From the IMG/VR virus record IMGVR_UViG_3300024262_000058, positions 1 to 45,669 of that record: a stretch of 45,669 nt of DNA; one strand, written 5' to 3'. Numbering within the stretch: the first letter of the stretch is position 1; each line of letters starts with the position of its first letter. A program made the translations under genes and the position numbers. Positions 1 through 5,535 of the stretch are shown here, in pieces. The notes beneath the pieces were generated by a model, which was not told where the DNA came from, did no database searches, and saw only the letters and a program-made list of their open reading frames with translations. Source of the DNA: a virus.

Positions 1-349
1 TTACTAATAATTGACGAATTGCCCGCTTACTCAGGCCGTGCGCTTCATTGATAATCACACACTTGCCGCCGCGCCCCCAAGCCAAAGTATAGAGAGTGTT
101 CTCAAGCTCGGCCAGTTTCCCCGATGTAGCTTGACCTGCGTCAATCTCGTCAATATATATATCCTCAGCCACAAGTGAAGCGATAATACGAGCAAGTGTG
201 GTTTTGCCTGTGCCGCTCTGTCCTGATAACCAGAAGGCCCGGCCAGTCAAACCACGTTTGCCGATTGTCTGGATCTGTCTGATTGCTTTGTCCTGCCCTA
301 CAACTTCGTCAAAAGTTTTCGGGCGGTATTGCTCGAATAGTGTCTTCAT
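1..349 (-). CDS. AAA+ clamp-loader-like ATPase, N-terminal part (cut by window start)
   Basis: This is the first 116 codons of the ATPase that is complete at 44267-44911. The reading frame is open to base 1, so the C-terminal part is missing because the contig ends, not because of a mutation. A Walker A motif of the form GQSGTGKTT and a Walker B-like stretch ending in NEAHGL are visible. Bases 1-127 are identical to 44563-44689; after that about 20 of 220 bases differ, mostly at third codon positions, so both versions look functional. The start ATG (complement of 347-349) is preceded by GAGGGGAA. The stop of the upstream 57-aa gene overlaps it as ATGA, suggesting translational coupling. Confidence 0.8.
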   Translation of the reverse strand, partial: MKTLFEQYRPKTFDEVVGQDKAIRQIQTIGKRGLTGRAFWLSGQSGTGKTTLARIIASLVAEDIYIDEIDAGQATSGKLAELENTLYTLAWGRGGKCVIINEAHGLSKRAIRQLLV

Positions 350-519
350 AATATTCCCCTCTCGGTCAATTCTACGACTATTCCATTTGTAATCGCCAAT
401 CGTCCATAAAAACCAATTTTCCCAAACTGTTCAATGTCAAGCAAAAGCATATTAATTGAGCTGGCGGGTAACTCAGCAAGTGCTTTGCCTATTGCTTCCC
501 GCATCTGTGATTCAGTCAT
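346..519 (-). CDS. hypothetical 57-aa protein
   Basis: I read 57 residues starting MTESQMREAIGKALAELP and ending ELTERGIL. No family is recognised. It has an amphipathic, helix-prone N-terminal half and no membrane segment. Its TGA stop overlaps the ATG of the clamp-loader-like gene by four bases, and an AGAGAAG ribosome site precedes its own start. At the equivalent place in the second copy of this locus, a different gene (44922-45203) is found, so this is a swappable cassette. The tight overlap with a recognised gene supports it being real. Confidence 0.6.
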   Translation of the reverse strand: MTESQMREAIGKALAELPASSINMLLLDIEQFGKIGFYGRLAITNGIVVELTERGIL

Positions 520-541
520 AATCTTCTCTTCAAATTAAAGT

Positions 542-628
542 TTAGCACAACGCCAAATAAGCAAATCCAGCGATTACAAAAATCTCGTACCACTCCGAAC
601 CGATTAGCTTTGTTAGTAAATATTTCAT
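542..628 (-). CDS. 28-aa single-span membrane peptide
   Basis: A 28-residue ORF (MKYLLTKLIGSEWYEI... ending AYLALC) with one hydrophobic segment at residues 16-28. It overlaps the stop of the upstream 46-aa gene (ATG at complement of 626-628). The second copy at 45230-45316 keeps the same length, start and end while differing at several internal residues (for example EWWPILAITLFAYL), which is the pattern of a gene under selection and not of chance sequence. Function unknown; a small membrane-acting early phage peptide is an inference. Confidence 0.55.
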   Translation of the reverse strand: MKYLLTKLIGSEWYEIFVIAGFAYLALC

Positions 629-765
629 GTGCAAAATCCTTTCTGATAGTAGTAGTTCATAAGAGCCTTCAAGCTCTTGTACTCTTGACTGTCATACGAG
701 CCGCCGCAAGCATGCAGCCTGCGCTTTACATCGGCATACTTAGTTTGGTATTGCTTCTTAGTCAT
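625..765 (-). CDS. hypothetical 46-aa basic protein
   Basis: I read 46 residues starting MTKKQYQTKYADVKRR and ending YYYQKGFCT. It is rich in Lys, Arg and Tyr and looks soluble and helical. The copy at 45313-45453 has the same length with two conservative changes (K to R and Q to S), supporting a real gene. Start and stop overlap the neighbours on both sides (four-base overlaps), so the three small genes 542-911 form a coupled unit. No known family. Confidence 0.6.
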   Translation of the reverse strand: MTKKQYQTKYADVKRRLHACGGSYDSQEYKSLKALMNYYYQKGFCT

Positions 766-911
766 TTTTTTATCCTCGAAAAGGTGATCGCATTCGTAAA
801 GCCCAATACAATCATTGCAAGTTCATGTTTGGGCGTAGTGAGTTCACACCAAACAAACACCCAACTAATAATCCAAGCCCAAAACAGAATAGTCAAATAT
901 AGTTTGCTCAT
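762..911 (-). CDS. 49-aa small membrane protein
   Basis: A 49-residue ORF starting MSKLYLTILFWAWII with two hydrophobic segments (about residues 4-21 and 31-42) and a basic end (SRIKK). The upstream sequence contains AGGGGCTG, a fair ribosome site. The second copy (45446-45601) is nearly identical but runs two codons longer because the end is rearranged. A membrane location is inferred from composition; function unknown. Confidence 0.6.
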   Translation of the reverse strand: MSKLYLTILFWAWIISWVFVWCELTTPKHELAMIVLGFTNAITFSRIKK

Positions 912-988
912 TTTTCAGCCCCTTAATAAGACCACTTAACCGAGCGCTGTATTTGCCGACGGGTTCCACGGCGCAAGGTTGAAAGGTT

Positions 989-1129
989 TTATACTTTTGT
1001 AATGGTTATATTTGTATAGCCTTCTCTGTTCTCGTAATACTCCGCGTCTAATGCCGCTGCTGTCCACATTGCGTATTCTTGCCGCAACACTACGCGCCCA
1101 TCTTTTGCAACAACAAGCAATTCATACAT
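989..1129 (-). CDS. hypothetical 46-aa protein, first gene of the leftward operon
   Basis: I read 46 residues starting MYELLVVAKDGRVVLRQ and ending TNITITKV. The pattern of alternating hydrophobic residues suggests a small beta-alpha fold. GAAGGGGATTG precedes the start as a good ribosome site. It is the promoter-proximal gene of the leftward block: the promoter at 1179-1207 lies about 50 bases upstream. The ~75 bases between it and the next gene (912-988) hold nothing recognisable. No family assigned. Confidence 0.6.
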   Translation of the reverse strand: MYELLVVAKDGRVVLRQEYAMWTAAALDAEYYENREGYTNITITKV

Positions 1130-1178
1130 AATCAATCCCCTTCTTAACTTGTCAAATAAGCTTTACATCACTGAATAT

Positions 1179-1207
1179 AGTATAACATAATTACAATGCA
1201 AATGCAA
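1179..1207 (-). promoter_or_regulatory. leftward sigma70-type promoter with extended -10
   Basis: On the minus strand TTGCAT (complement of 1202-1207) is separated by exactly 17 bases from TATACT (complement of 1179-1184), and TG lies one base upstream of the -10 (TGtTATACT), the extended -10 arrangement. It points at the leftward genes beginning at 1129. Assigned by sequence match only. Confidence 0.6.
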
Positions 1208-1262
1208 GCAAATAATAATATAATTCCAATACATATCTATTGCAACATAGCATTGAAAGTCT

Positions 1263-1298
1263 CACTTACTAAGTGTCATCCATAGGTCATAGTCCTAT
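1263..1298. promoter_or_regulatory. two adjacent inverted repeats, possible operators
   Basis: CACTT-ACT-AAGTG occupies 1263-1275 and ATAGG-N7-CCTAT occupies 1282-1298. Both lie in the AT-rich ~290-base gap between the leftward promoter and the rightward terminase gene, where a repressor or activator would be expected to bind. No protein partner can be named from sequence. Confidence 0.35.
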
Positions 1299-1403
1299 AA
1301 GTCAAGGCTAATCATTGACAAACTAACCACAAAATAAAATAAATAAAAATCGTCAAATATATGATATATAAAAGACTTATAGCAATTGTTAAGATTTCCC
1401 GAC

Positions 1404-1432
1404 TTGACGGACACTTGGTAAATGAATATATA
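1404..1432 (+). promoter_or_regulatory. possible rightward promoter for the small terminase gene
   Basis: TTGACG at 1404-1409 and TATATA at 1427-1432 are 17 bases apart. If used, transcription would begin near 1440, which fits an ATG at 1443 or 1449 better than the ATG at 1422. The rest of the 1299-1403 stretch is AT-rich with no gene. Confidence 0.35.
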
Positions 1433-1991
1433 CTGTAGTAACATGGTCATGCGCGAAAGAGATAAACTGTTATCACCAAAGCAAGCGCGTTTCGTAGATT
1501 GCTATGCCAATCCAAACGGCCCGACTTTCGGCAACGCTACACAATCCTATATCGCCGCTAAATATAAAGCAAGAGGGCGAATTGCGCAACAAGCAGCCTG
1601 CCGTTTGATTCAAAAAAACAAGATAAAACAAGCCATTGAACTGTATCAACCCGAAACACTTGCAAAGAGGGCTGAAATAAACCGAGAATATGCGTTCAAT
1701 AAGTGGCAAGAGCTATACGATAGATGCTATGCAGACCGCGACTCCACAAACTGTGTTGCGCTTATCAGAATGGTATGGCAACAGCAGGGATTGCTTGACA
1801 ATAAGTTAGTGATCAACCTTGAAGATTCACGTCAATTAGAGGAAGGGCATAGAGAGGCAGCACGGCGCATAGGAGCACACCTATTATCGGCGGGTATATT
1901 AGATGCAGTGTTCGAACCAATCACTAATAATGATGGCGATGAAGTGCCGAATAACGACAACTCCGATAATATCATTGAATCAATTGAATAA
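1422..1991 (+). CDS. terS: terminase small subunit-like protein
   Basis: A 189-residue protein carrying the N-terminal signature LSPKQARFVDCYA followed by NATQSYIAAKY, which matches the Terminase_2 style of phage small terminase subunits (a helix-turn-helix DNA-binding segment). The C-terminal third is acidic and Asn-rich (residues ~165-189). The family recognises the packaging site and recruits the large subunit, here encoded far away at 13019. No good ribosome site precedes 1422; ATG at 1443 or 1449 brings the N-terminus closer to the family and is an equal alternative. It stands alone, apart from the other packaging genes. Confidence 0.6.
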   Translation: MNIYCSNMVMRERDKLLSPKQARFVDCYANPNGPTFGNATQSYIAAKYKARGRIAQQAACRLIQKNKIKQAIELYQPETLAKRAEINREYAFNKWQELYDRCYADRDSTNCVALIRMVWQQQGLLDNKLVINLEDSRQLEEGHREAARRIGAHLLSAGILDAVFEPITNNDGDEVPNNDNSDNIIESIE

Positions 1992-2255
1992 AAGCACATC
2001 GAATGCAACATAATAAATATTATAGGACTAACCTGTAATATCATCACTCAATCATTATCGTGCTTGTTATTATTGGACTATGCACACGCACCCTGCATAA
2101 TTGATTGACTGCTATTCATGCTCTATTTGCGCCCTGCTTCATTATCATAACACCTGAGAATATCGGACTCAAATAACTATATGCGCGACCCCTATGACCC
2201 CCCAATGGCCGGGCCTGCTAATCTATATACCCTCCCATCCCAACTCTCGTTGGTT
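1992..2255. other. non-coding gap upstream of the early rightward promoters
   Basis: No ORF with a plausible ribosome site is present in these 264 bases. The stretch 2030-2160 is relatively pyrimidine-rich on the plus strand with several TGC/ATGC runs, and 2190-2240 is C-rich. I see no iterons or terminator. It leads directly into the tandem promoters at 2256 and 2317. Confidence 0.5.
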
Positions 2256-2284
2256 TTGGAATTGTATATACAATTTAGTATAAT
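2256..2284 (+). promoter_or_regulatory. promoter with a 16-bp perfect palindrome in its spacer
   Basis: TTGGAA (2256-2261), a 17-base spacer and a consensus TATAAT (2279-2284). The palindrome AATTGTATATACAATT at 2260-2275 overlaps the -35 edge and fills most of the spacer, the usual position for a repressor operator. It points to the gene at 2389. Confidence 0.6.
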
Positions 2285-2316
2285 TTGCTCAATTTCATTT
2301 TTTTTCAGGAAATGTA

Positions 2317-2345
2317 TTGACAAAGTATTTTGGATATGTTATGGT
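2317..2345 (+). promoter_or_regulatory. early promoter, extended -10 (TTGACA-N17-TATGGT)
   Basis: A consensus TTGACA at 2317-2322, 17 bases, then TATGGT at 2340-2345 with TG one base upstream. The same layout with the same GGATATGyTATGGTG core recurs at 4268-4296. It lies 43 bases before the gene at 2389 and is the second of two tandem promoters. Confidence 0.65.
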
Positions 2346-2388
2346 GGGTTTTGGATTATTGATGAGGGTTTTTTAAGGAGCGTGTTCA

Positions 2389-2721
2389 ATGTTTGGATGG
2401 TTAAAATCTTTATTTACACCCAAGAAGGAACCCCAAGAGGGCCGTATGTACGATTTACGGGAGCGATATTGGGGTCATAGTATTAAGTTTAATGGCAACG
2501 GCAAATTACCTAATTCGCATAGCGTATATGGTTTTCTTACTCCTTCTGCAAGCAATGGCGATACCTTTCTTTTTCCGGCAACGAATGGGCTTGCGGTGTG
2601 GGCATTGTTGGAAGTAGATAATTGCGATGATCCCCGTGATATGTTTTTTGCCGAAGCGGGCGTGATACGTTACGCTACAGAAGATGATTTGATGAAGGTA
2701 GAGGGGCTTCGTTTTGTTTAA
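2389..2721 (+). CDS. hypothetical 110-aa protein
   Basis: 110 residues starting MFGWLKSLFTPKKE, an amphipathic N-terminal helix of the kind that can lie on a membrane, then a soluble mixed segment and the end EGLRFV. TTTTAAGGAGCGTG is a strong ribosome site eight bases before the ATG. It is the first gene behind the tandem promoters at 2256 and 2317, so probably an early-expressed protein. I recognise no family and propose no function. Confidence 0.65.
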   Translation: MFGWLKSLFTPKKEPQEGRMYDLRERYWGHSIKFNGNGKLPNSHSVYGFLTPSASNGDTFLFPATNGLAVWALLEVDNCDDPRDMFFAEAGVIRYATEDDLMKVEGLRFV

Positions 2722-2766
2722 CAGAGATATGTTATGTTGGAACCATTTAATTTGGGAGATTGTTTG

Positions 2767-3372
2767 ATGAAGGCAAGAATTTTATTTATTGAACCTGTGT
2801 TAGGTACGTTGGCTGGGGATCCGGAAATTGCGAAGGAGTTTATTTTATCGAAGCATCCGGAGGGGATTTCTAATGATGAGGTTGAGGCTCTGACTTCTGA
2901 TGAGGCCCTTGCGAAGGCGTGTACTGTATTCCCTCGGATAAACGGTCAGCCGTTTATTTGGGATTATCAGTGGAAGGGATTTTTCAAGGAGGCGTTTCTG
3001 GCGTTCACGATGAGCGACAGGTACACACAGGACAGCCTAAAGAAGGTACGGTTGACTAAATACCTACTCAAGCGAACTGTTGACCTGATGATTTTCATCA
3101 AGCCTCGCAGGGCGATACTGGATTTGAACGGCGGGGCGGTAACCTGGTGCGAGCGTCCTTTGGTTGGTCAGACGATGCGTGGCGAGCGGATAAGCCTTGC
3201 ACGGTCTGAGGAGTTGCCTGAAGGGACCACATGCGAAATTGAGATTTCTACTATGAATCAGAATCTTTGGCCTTACATCAGAGACGCCCTCGATTACGGT
3301 GAGTTAAAGGGTATGCTCCAATGGCGAAACAGCGGCAAGGGGCGGTTTGTTTGGGAAAAGGTGGATGAATAA
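2767..3372 (+). CDS. conserved phage protein of unknown function (201 aa)
   Basis: The start at 2767 is preferred over the upstream in-frame ATG at 2734 because GGGAGATTGTTTG precedes it. The sequence has LGTLAGDPEIAKEFILSK near the start, WDYQWKGFFKEAF around residue 74, PRRAILDL around residue 115, ERPLVGQTMRGERI in the middle and GMLQWRNSGKGRF at the end. This set of blocks is familiar from a conserved protein in Firmicutes phages and mobile elements that has no assigned role. Its TAA is immediately followed by the ATG of the next small gene. Family recognition is from memory of the pattern, not from a search. Confidence 0.65.
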   Translation: MKARILFIEPVLGTLAGDPEIAKEFILSKHPEGISNDEVEALTSDEALAKACTVFPRINGQPFIWDYQWKGFFKEAFLAFTMSDRYTQDSLKKVRLTKYLLKRTVDLMIFIKPRRAILDLNGGAVTWCERPLVGQTMRGERISLARSEELPEGTTCEIEISTMNQNLWPYIRDALDYGELKGMLQWRNSGKGRFVWEKVDE

Positions 3373-3537
3373 ATGCTGGGCATGAGCAAGCATAGAAAAA
3401 GCGGCCATTCCCACAATAACAGTCATTTTACAGGCAAAAAAACAAGGATGACTGCATATAACAAAAACCGCAAACAAAAACTTACCGTAAAACAAAAAAA
3501 GGAAAAACGTGGAAGCCATATAAATAAATATGCTTGA
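3373..3537 (+). CDS. 54-aa highly basic small protein
   Basis: An ORF of 54 codons beginning directly after the stop of the previous gene (TAAATG). The product starts MLGMSKHRKSGHSH and is dominated by Lys, Arg, His, Asn and Gln, with almost no acidic residues; it ends HINKYA. Such composition suggests nucleic-acid binding, but no family is recognised. Direct coupling to the conserved upstream gene is the main support; no independent ribosome site is obvious. Confidence 0.45.
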   Translation: MLGMSKHRKSGHSHNNSHFTGKKTRMTAYNKNRKQKLTVKQKKEKRGSHINKYA

Positions 3538-3569
3538 AAAAGCAATGGTAGATTCGTCTGGGAAGAAAT

Positions 3570-3965
3570 CGAGTAAAGGTGGGGTGTCGTGTTGTGCTGT
3601 CTTGTTGCGTATGGGTTATGTAATGTCTCGTGGTGTTCAGTAAGGGTTGTGTATAGTGAAGTAGAGGTATCGTCAAGTGTTGTTCGGTGTCGGCGACGTC
3701 TTGTGTTGTGCTGTGGTGTATCGGTAAGGTGAGGTCTTGTAGTGTTTGGTAATGTGAAGGTGTAGTGAAGTGTCGTAATGGTGTGGTGAAGTCTGGTTTA
3801 GTGAAGGTAGCGTAATGTGGCGTGTAGCTTGGTAAAGGTAAGGCGAGGCGTGGTATGGTGCCGTATTGGTAATGCAATGTAGCGTTGAGTGGCGCAGAGG
3901 TGAGGTAGGGTCAAGTAAGGTAATGGTGATGTGATGTGAGGTGGAGTATAGGCAAAGTGGTGTTC
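3570..3965 (+). repeat. degenerate GT-rich pentanucleotide tandem array
   Basis: About 400 bases in which the plus strand is nearly all G, T and A and C is rare. Read in steps of five, one phase keeps recurring units such as GGTAA, GGTGA, TGTAG and GTGAA, clearest at about 3726-3765 and 3900-3950. All plus frames are full of TAA, TGA and TAG. The minus strand has an open frame (3482-3877) that is only a by-product of the stop-poor complement. No gene is supported here. Confidence 0.7.
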
Positions 3966-3974
3966 AGTGAGGTT

Positions 3975-4214
3975 ATGGAGTCAAAGCTATTGATTGAGCT
4001 ATTTGGCACAATATCGACAGTCCTTGCTATAGTTGGGGTTCTGGCGAACAACAGGCGTCTCAGATGGTGTTTCTTGGTATGGATGGTGTCGAACGCTCTA
4101 AGTATGGTTATTCACGCTCGGGCGCGAATCAGGAGCCTCACGGTGCGAGATGCGATCTTCCTTGTTTTGGCTATTGAGGGCTGGATTAGGTGGGGTGCTA
4201 CTGATGGAGGTTGA
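3975..4214 (+). CDS. 79-aa membrane protein, PnuC-like fold
   Basis: The start at 3975 (MESKLLIELFG) has AGTGAGGTT before it; the upstream in-frame ATG at 3936 lies in the repeat array. Three hydrophobic segments are visible at about residues 4-22, 27-46 and 52-68, and the end reads AIEGWIRWG. The LRWCFLVWMVSNAL segment followed by an EGW-x-RW end resembles the small phage membrane proteins related to PnuC nicotinamide mononucleotide transporters. A transport role is only an inference, since the protein is about a third of PnuC length. Confidence 0.55.
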   Translation: MESKLLIELFGTISTVLAIVGVLANNRRLRWCFLVWMVSNALSMVIHARARIRSLTVRDAIFLVLAIEGWIRWGATDGG

Positions 4215-4267
4215 CCGGATAAAAGGAGTGCTATTTTGACTTTTTTAATTTTGTGCATACTTTTGTA

Positions 4268-4296
4268 TTGACATTTATATCGGGATATGCTATGGT
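4268..4296 (+). promoter_or_regulatory. early promoter, extended -10 (TTGACA-N17-TATGGT)
   Basis: TTGACA at 4268-4273, 17 bases, TATGGT at 4291-4296, with TG at 4288-4289. It is a near copy of the promoter at 2317-2345, sharing the GGATATGyTATGGTG core. The ATG of the next gene lies eight bases beyond the -10, so the predicted transcript would be leaderless or nearly so. Confidence 0.65.
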
Positions 4297-4303
4297 GAAT
4301 TTT

Positions 4304-4486
4304 ATGACAAGTAAACAAATTATCAATAAAAGCCTCTCATTGTTGGCGGCCTGCGAATCGGCCAAAGAAGATGTGATGAATGTTCTTGACGATGTTAGAA
4401 AAAACGTCCACGAAACAAACCTTATGCGGCAGGCTTTTCAAGAGGAGCAAAAAAGGGTTCGTGTAACTTACAAGAAGCAGGAATGA
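4304..4486 (+). CDS. hypothetical 60-aa helical protein
   Basis: I chose the ATG at 4304 because the promoter -10 ends at 4296, leaving the upstream in-frame codons untranscribed. The product starts MTSKQIINKSLSLLA and is strongly helical, with heptad-like spacing of Leu, Val and Met (residues 8-50) and a basic end (VTYKKQE), consistent with a short coiled coil. No Shine-Dalgarno sequence fits, which agrees with a leaderless message. Function unknown. Confidence 0.5.
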   Translation: MTSKQIINKSLSLLAACESAKEDVMNVLDDVRKNVHETNLMRQAFQEEQKRVRVTYKKQE

Positions 4487-4527
4487 TATGCTATATAGTG
4501 ATTTTTGCAAGTGAGGAATGTTTGATT

Positions 4528-4695
4528 ATGGATAAAAAAGAAGAAATTCGGTGCTTTTGGTGTGGCAAGTTGCTGGAGGTCAAGGAAACCAAAGGGAATG
4601 AAATAACACAAACAAAAGTAGGCGTCTGCACTTGCCCTGGCTCAGGGCGTGGAGCTAATAAAGTGGCAAAAGACATTGCAAGTGTTGTGGCCTGA
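4528..4695 (+). CDS. 55-aa zinc-ribbon protein
   Basis: Starts MDKKEEIRCFWCGKLLEV; CFWC and the later CTC give a likely zinc-binding knuckle pair (Cys 9, 12, 37 and 39 approximately). GTGAGGAATG precedes the ATG at 4528. A longer version beginning at 4483 overlaps the previous stop as ATGA and is the alternative start. Phages often carry such microproteins; target unknown. Confidence 0.55.
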   Translation: MDKKEEIRCFWCGKLLEVKETKGNEITQTKVGVCTCPGSGRGANKVAKDIASVVA

Positions 4696-4716
4696 TTAAG
4701 AGTAAGGGTTGTCGCG

Positions 4717-4758
4717 GGGCCTGCGTTGTCGGGAGTGGCGTTCATACGGCGCAGGCCC
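4717..4758 (+). other. 9-bp perfect hairpin in an intergenic leader
   Basis: GGGCCTGCG (4717-4725) pairs with CGCAGGCCC (4750-4758) around a 24-base loop. No T-run follows, so it is not a standard terminator. It sits between the zinc-ribbon gene and the gene at 4785 and may be an RNA processing or protection element. Confidence 0.45.
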
Positions 4759-4784
4759 ACTATTAGAAAGGGTGAGATGAGATA

Positions 4785-5063
4785 ATGCCCACAGATGAAT
4801 TGCGAGCAAATGAACGAATACGCGGTGCCAAGGAGCGTAAAGCGAAAAGGGACCGTCATCTTGCGTGGCGTGCGAAATTTCACACACAGCAGGCAATTGC
4901 CAAAAAAAGGGTAAGTGTCCTGTTAGGTTCGTCTCATATTTCCAAGACGGATTGGACTTGTCTTTATGTGATCAATAACAATAGACGTGGGCCGCGTATG
5001 GATCAAATAAAGAGAGTTGATAAATTGTGGGTTAAGTATGGGTATGTAAAAGGAGAGGGATGA
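4785..5063 (+). CDS. hypothetical basic 92-aa protein
   Basis: 92 residues starting MPTDELRANERIRGAKERKAKRDR: a very basic, helical first half (residues 1-42) followed by a more mixed part with SKTDWTCLYVINNNRRG. The strong positive charge suggests nucleic-acid binding, but no fold is recognised. GGTGAGATGAGATA precedes the ATG. It is followed almost without gap by the coiled-coil gene at 5065. Confidence 0.55.
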   Translation: MPTDELRANERIRGAKERKAKRDRHLAWRAKFHTQQAIAKKRVSVLLGSSHISKTDWTCLYVINNNRRGPRMDQIKRVDKLWVKYGYVKGEG

Positions 5064-5064
5064 A

Positions 5065-5229
5065 ATGAAAATGAAAATTGAAGAAATAATCGAATTTGGT
5101 GAAAGCATCATCAACAGAAAAAGGGAACTGGTAGAAGATTTAACCGAAAGTGAGTATGTGTTGATTGCGGCTTGCAAGGCTCTCAGGGAACTCCAAGCCG
5201 AGAACAAGGAACTAAGAGACGCCTTTTAA
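5065..5229 (+). CDS. 54-aa coiled-coil protein
   Basis: Reads MKMKIEEIIEFGESI and ends AENKELRDAF; nearly all helix-forming with a leucine-containing heptad region in the second half (residues 30-52). AAAAGGAGAGGGATGAA is a strong ribosome site. The phrase LQAENK, and its DNA CAAGCCGAGAACAA, recurs in the next gene (5251-5535), hinting at a partial duplication. Function unknown. Confidence 0.55.
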   Translation: MKMKIEEIIEFGESIINRKRELVEDLTESEYVLIAACKALRELQAENKELRDAF

Positions 5230-5250
5230 TGAACAAACAGGAGAATGAAA

Positions 5251-5535
5251 ATGGACAGAATAAAATGTAATGTCTGTAAGGCCGAGTCAGTCAACCTACC
5301 AAAGACTAAATTGGTGTGTATTGAGTGTTATCGCAAACTTCAAGCCGAGAACAAGGGGCTGGAAGAAGGTGATGCAATTTGTTCTTGGCAATGGATAACT
5401 ACAGCCAAATATCTGCCGAAGAAAATATATGAAGAAATTAAGGCTGAGCGAGCCCTGAAAGCACAGCCAGAAGAAAATCATTCGACAAATTCATTCAATC
5501 CAAATGATTACCCATTGAAAAGGGAAACAAAATGA
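5251..5535 (+). CDS. 94-aa zinc-finger-like protein
   Basis: The ATG at 5251 follows CAGGAGAATGAAA with good spacing; the ATG at 5245 is too close to the ribosome site. Starts MDRIKCNVCKAESV; CNVC at residues 6-9 and CIEC about residues 24-27 form a likely four-Cys zinc site, followed by a helix with LQAENKGLEE and an Asn/Pro-rich tail. Its stop overlaps the next start by four bases. No named family. Confidence 0.6.
   Translation: MDRIKCNVCKAESVNLPKTKLVCIECYRKLQAENKGLEEGDAICSWQWITTAKYLPKKIYEEIKAERALKAQPEENHSTNSFNPNDYPLKRETK

Noticed and set aside
198-939. Open frames on the plus strand at 198-392 and 610-939 and their copies near 44760-45134
   Set aside because: They lie opposite leftward genes whose overlaps, ribosome sites and conserved copies support the other strand.
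2181-2480. Plus-strand frame of 99 codons upstream of the 2389 gene
   Set aside because: It spans two promoters, has no ribosome site and runs through the start of a well-supported gene in another frame.
3482-3877. Thr/Pro/His-rich frame on the minus strand
   Set aside because: It is the complement of the stop-rich, C-poor pentanucleotide array; the composition follows from the repeat.
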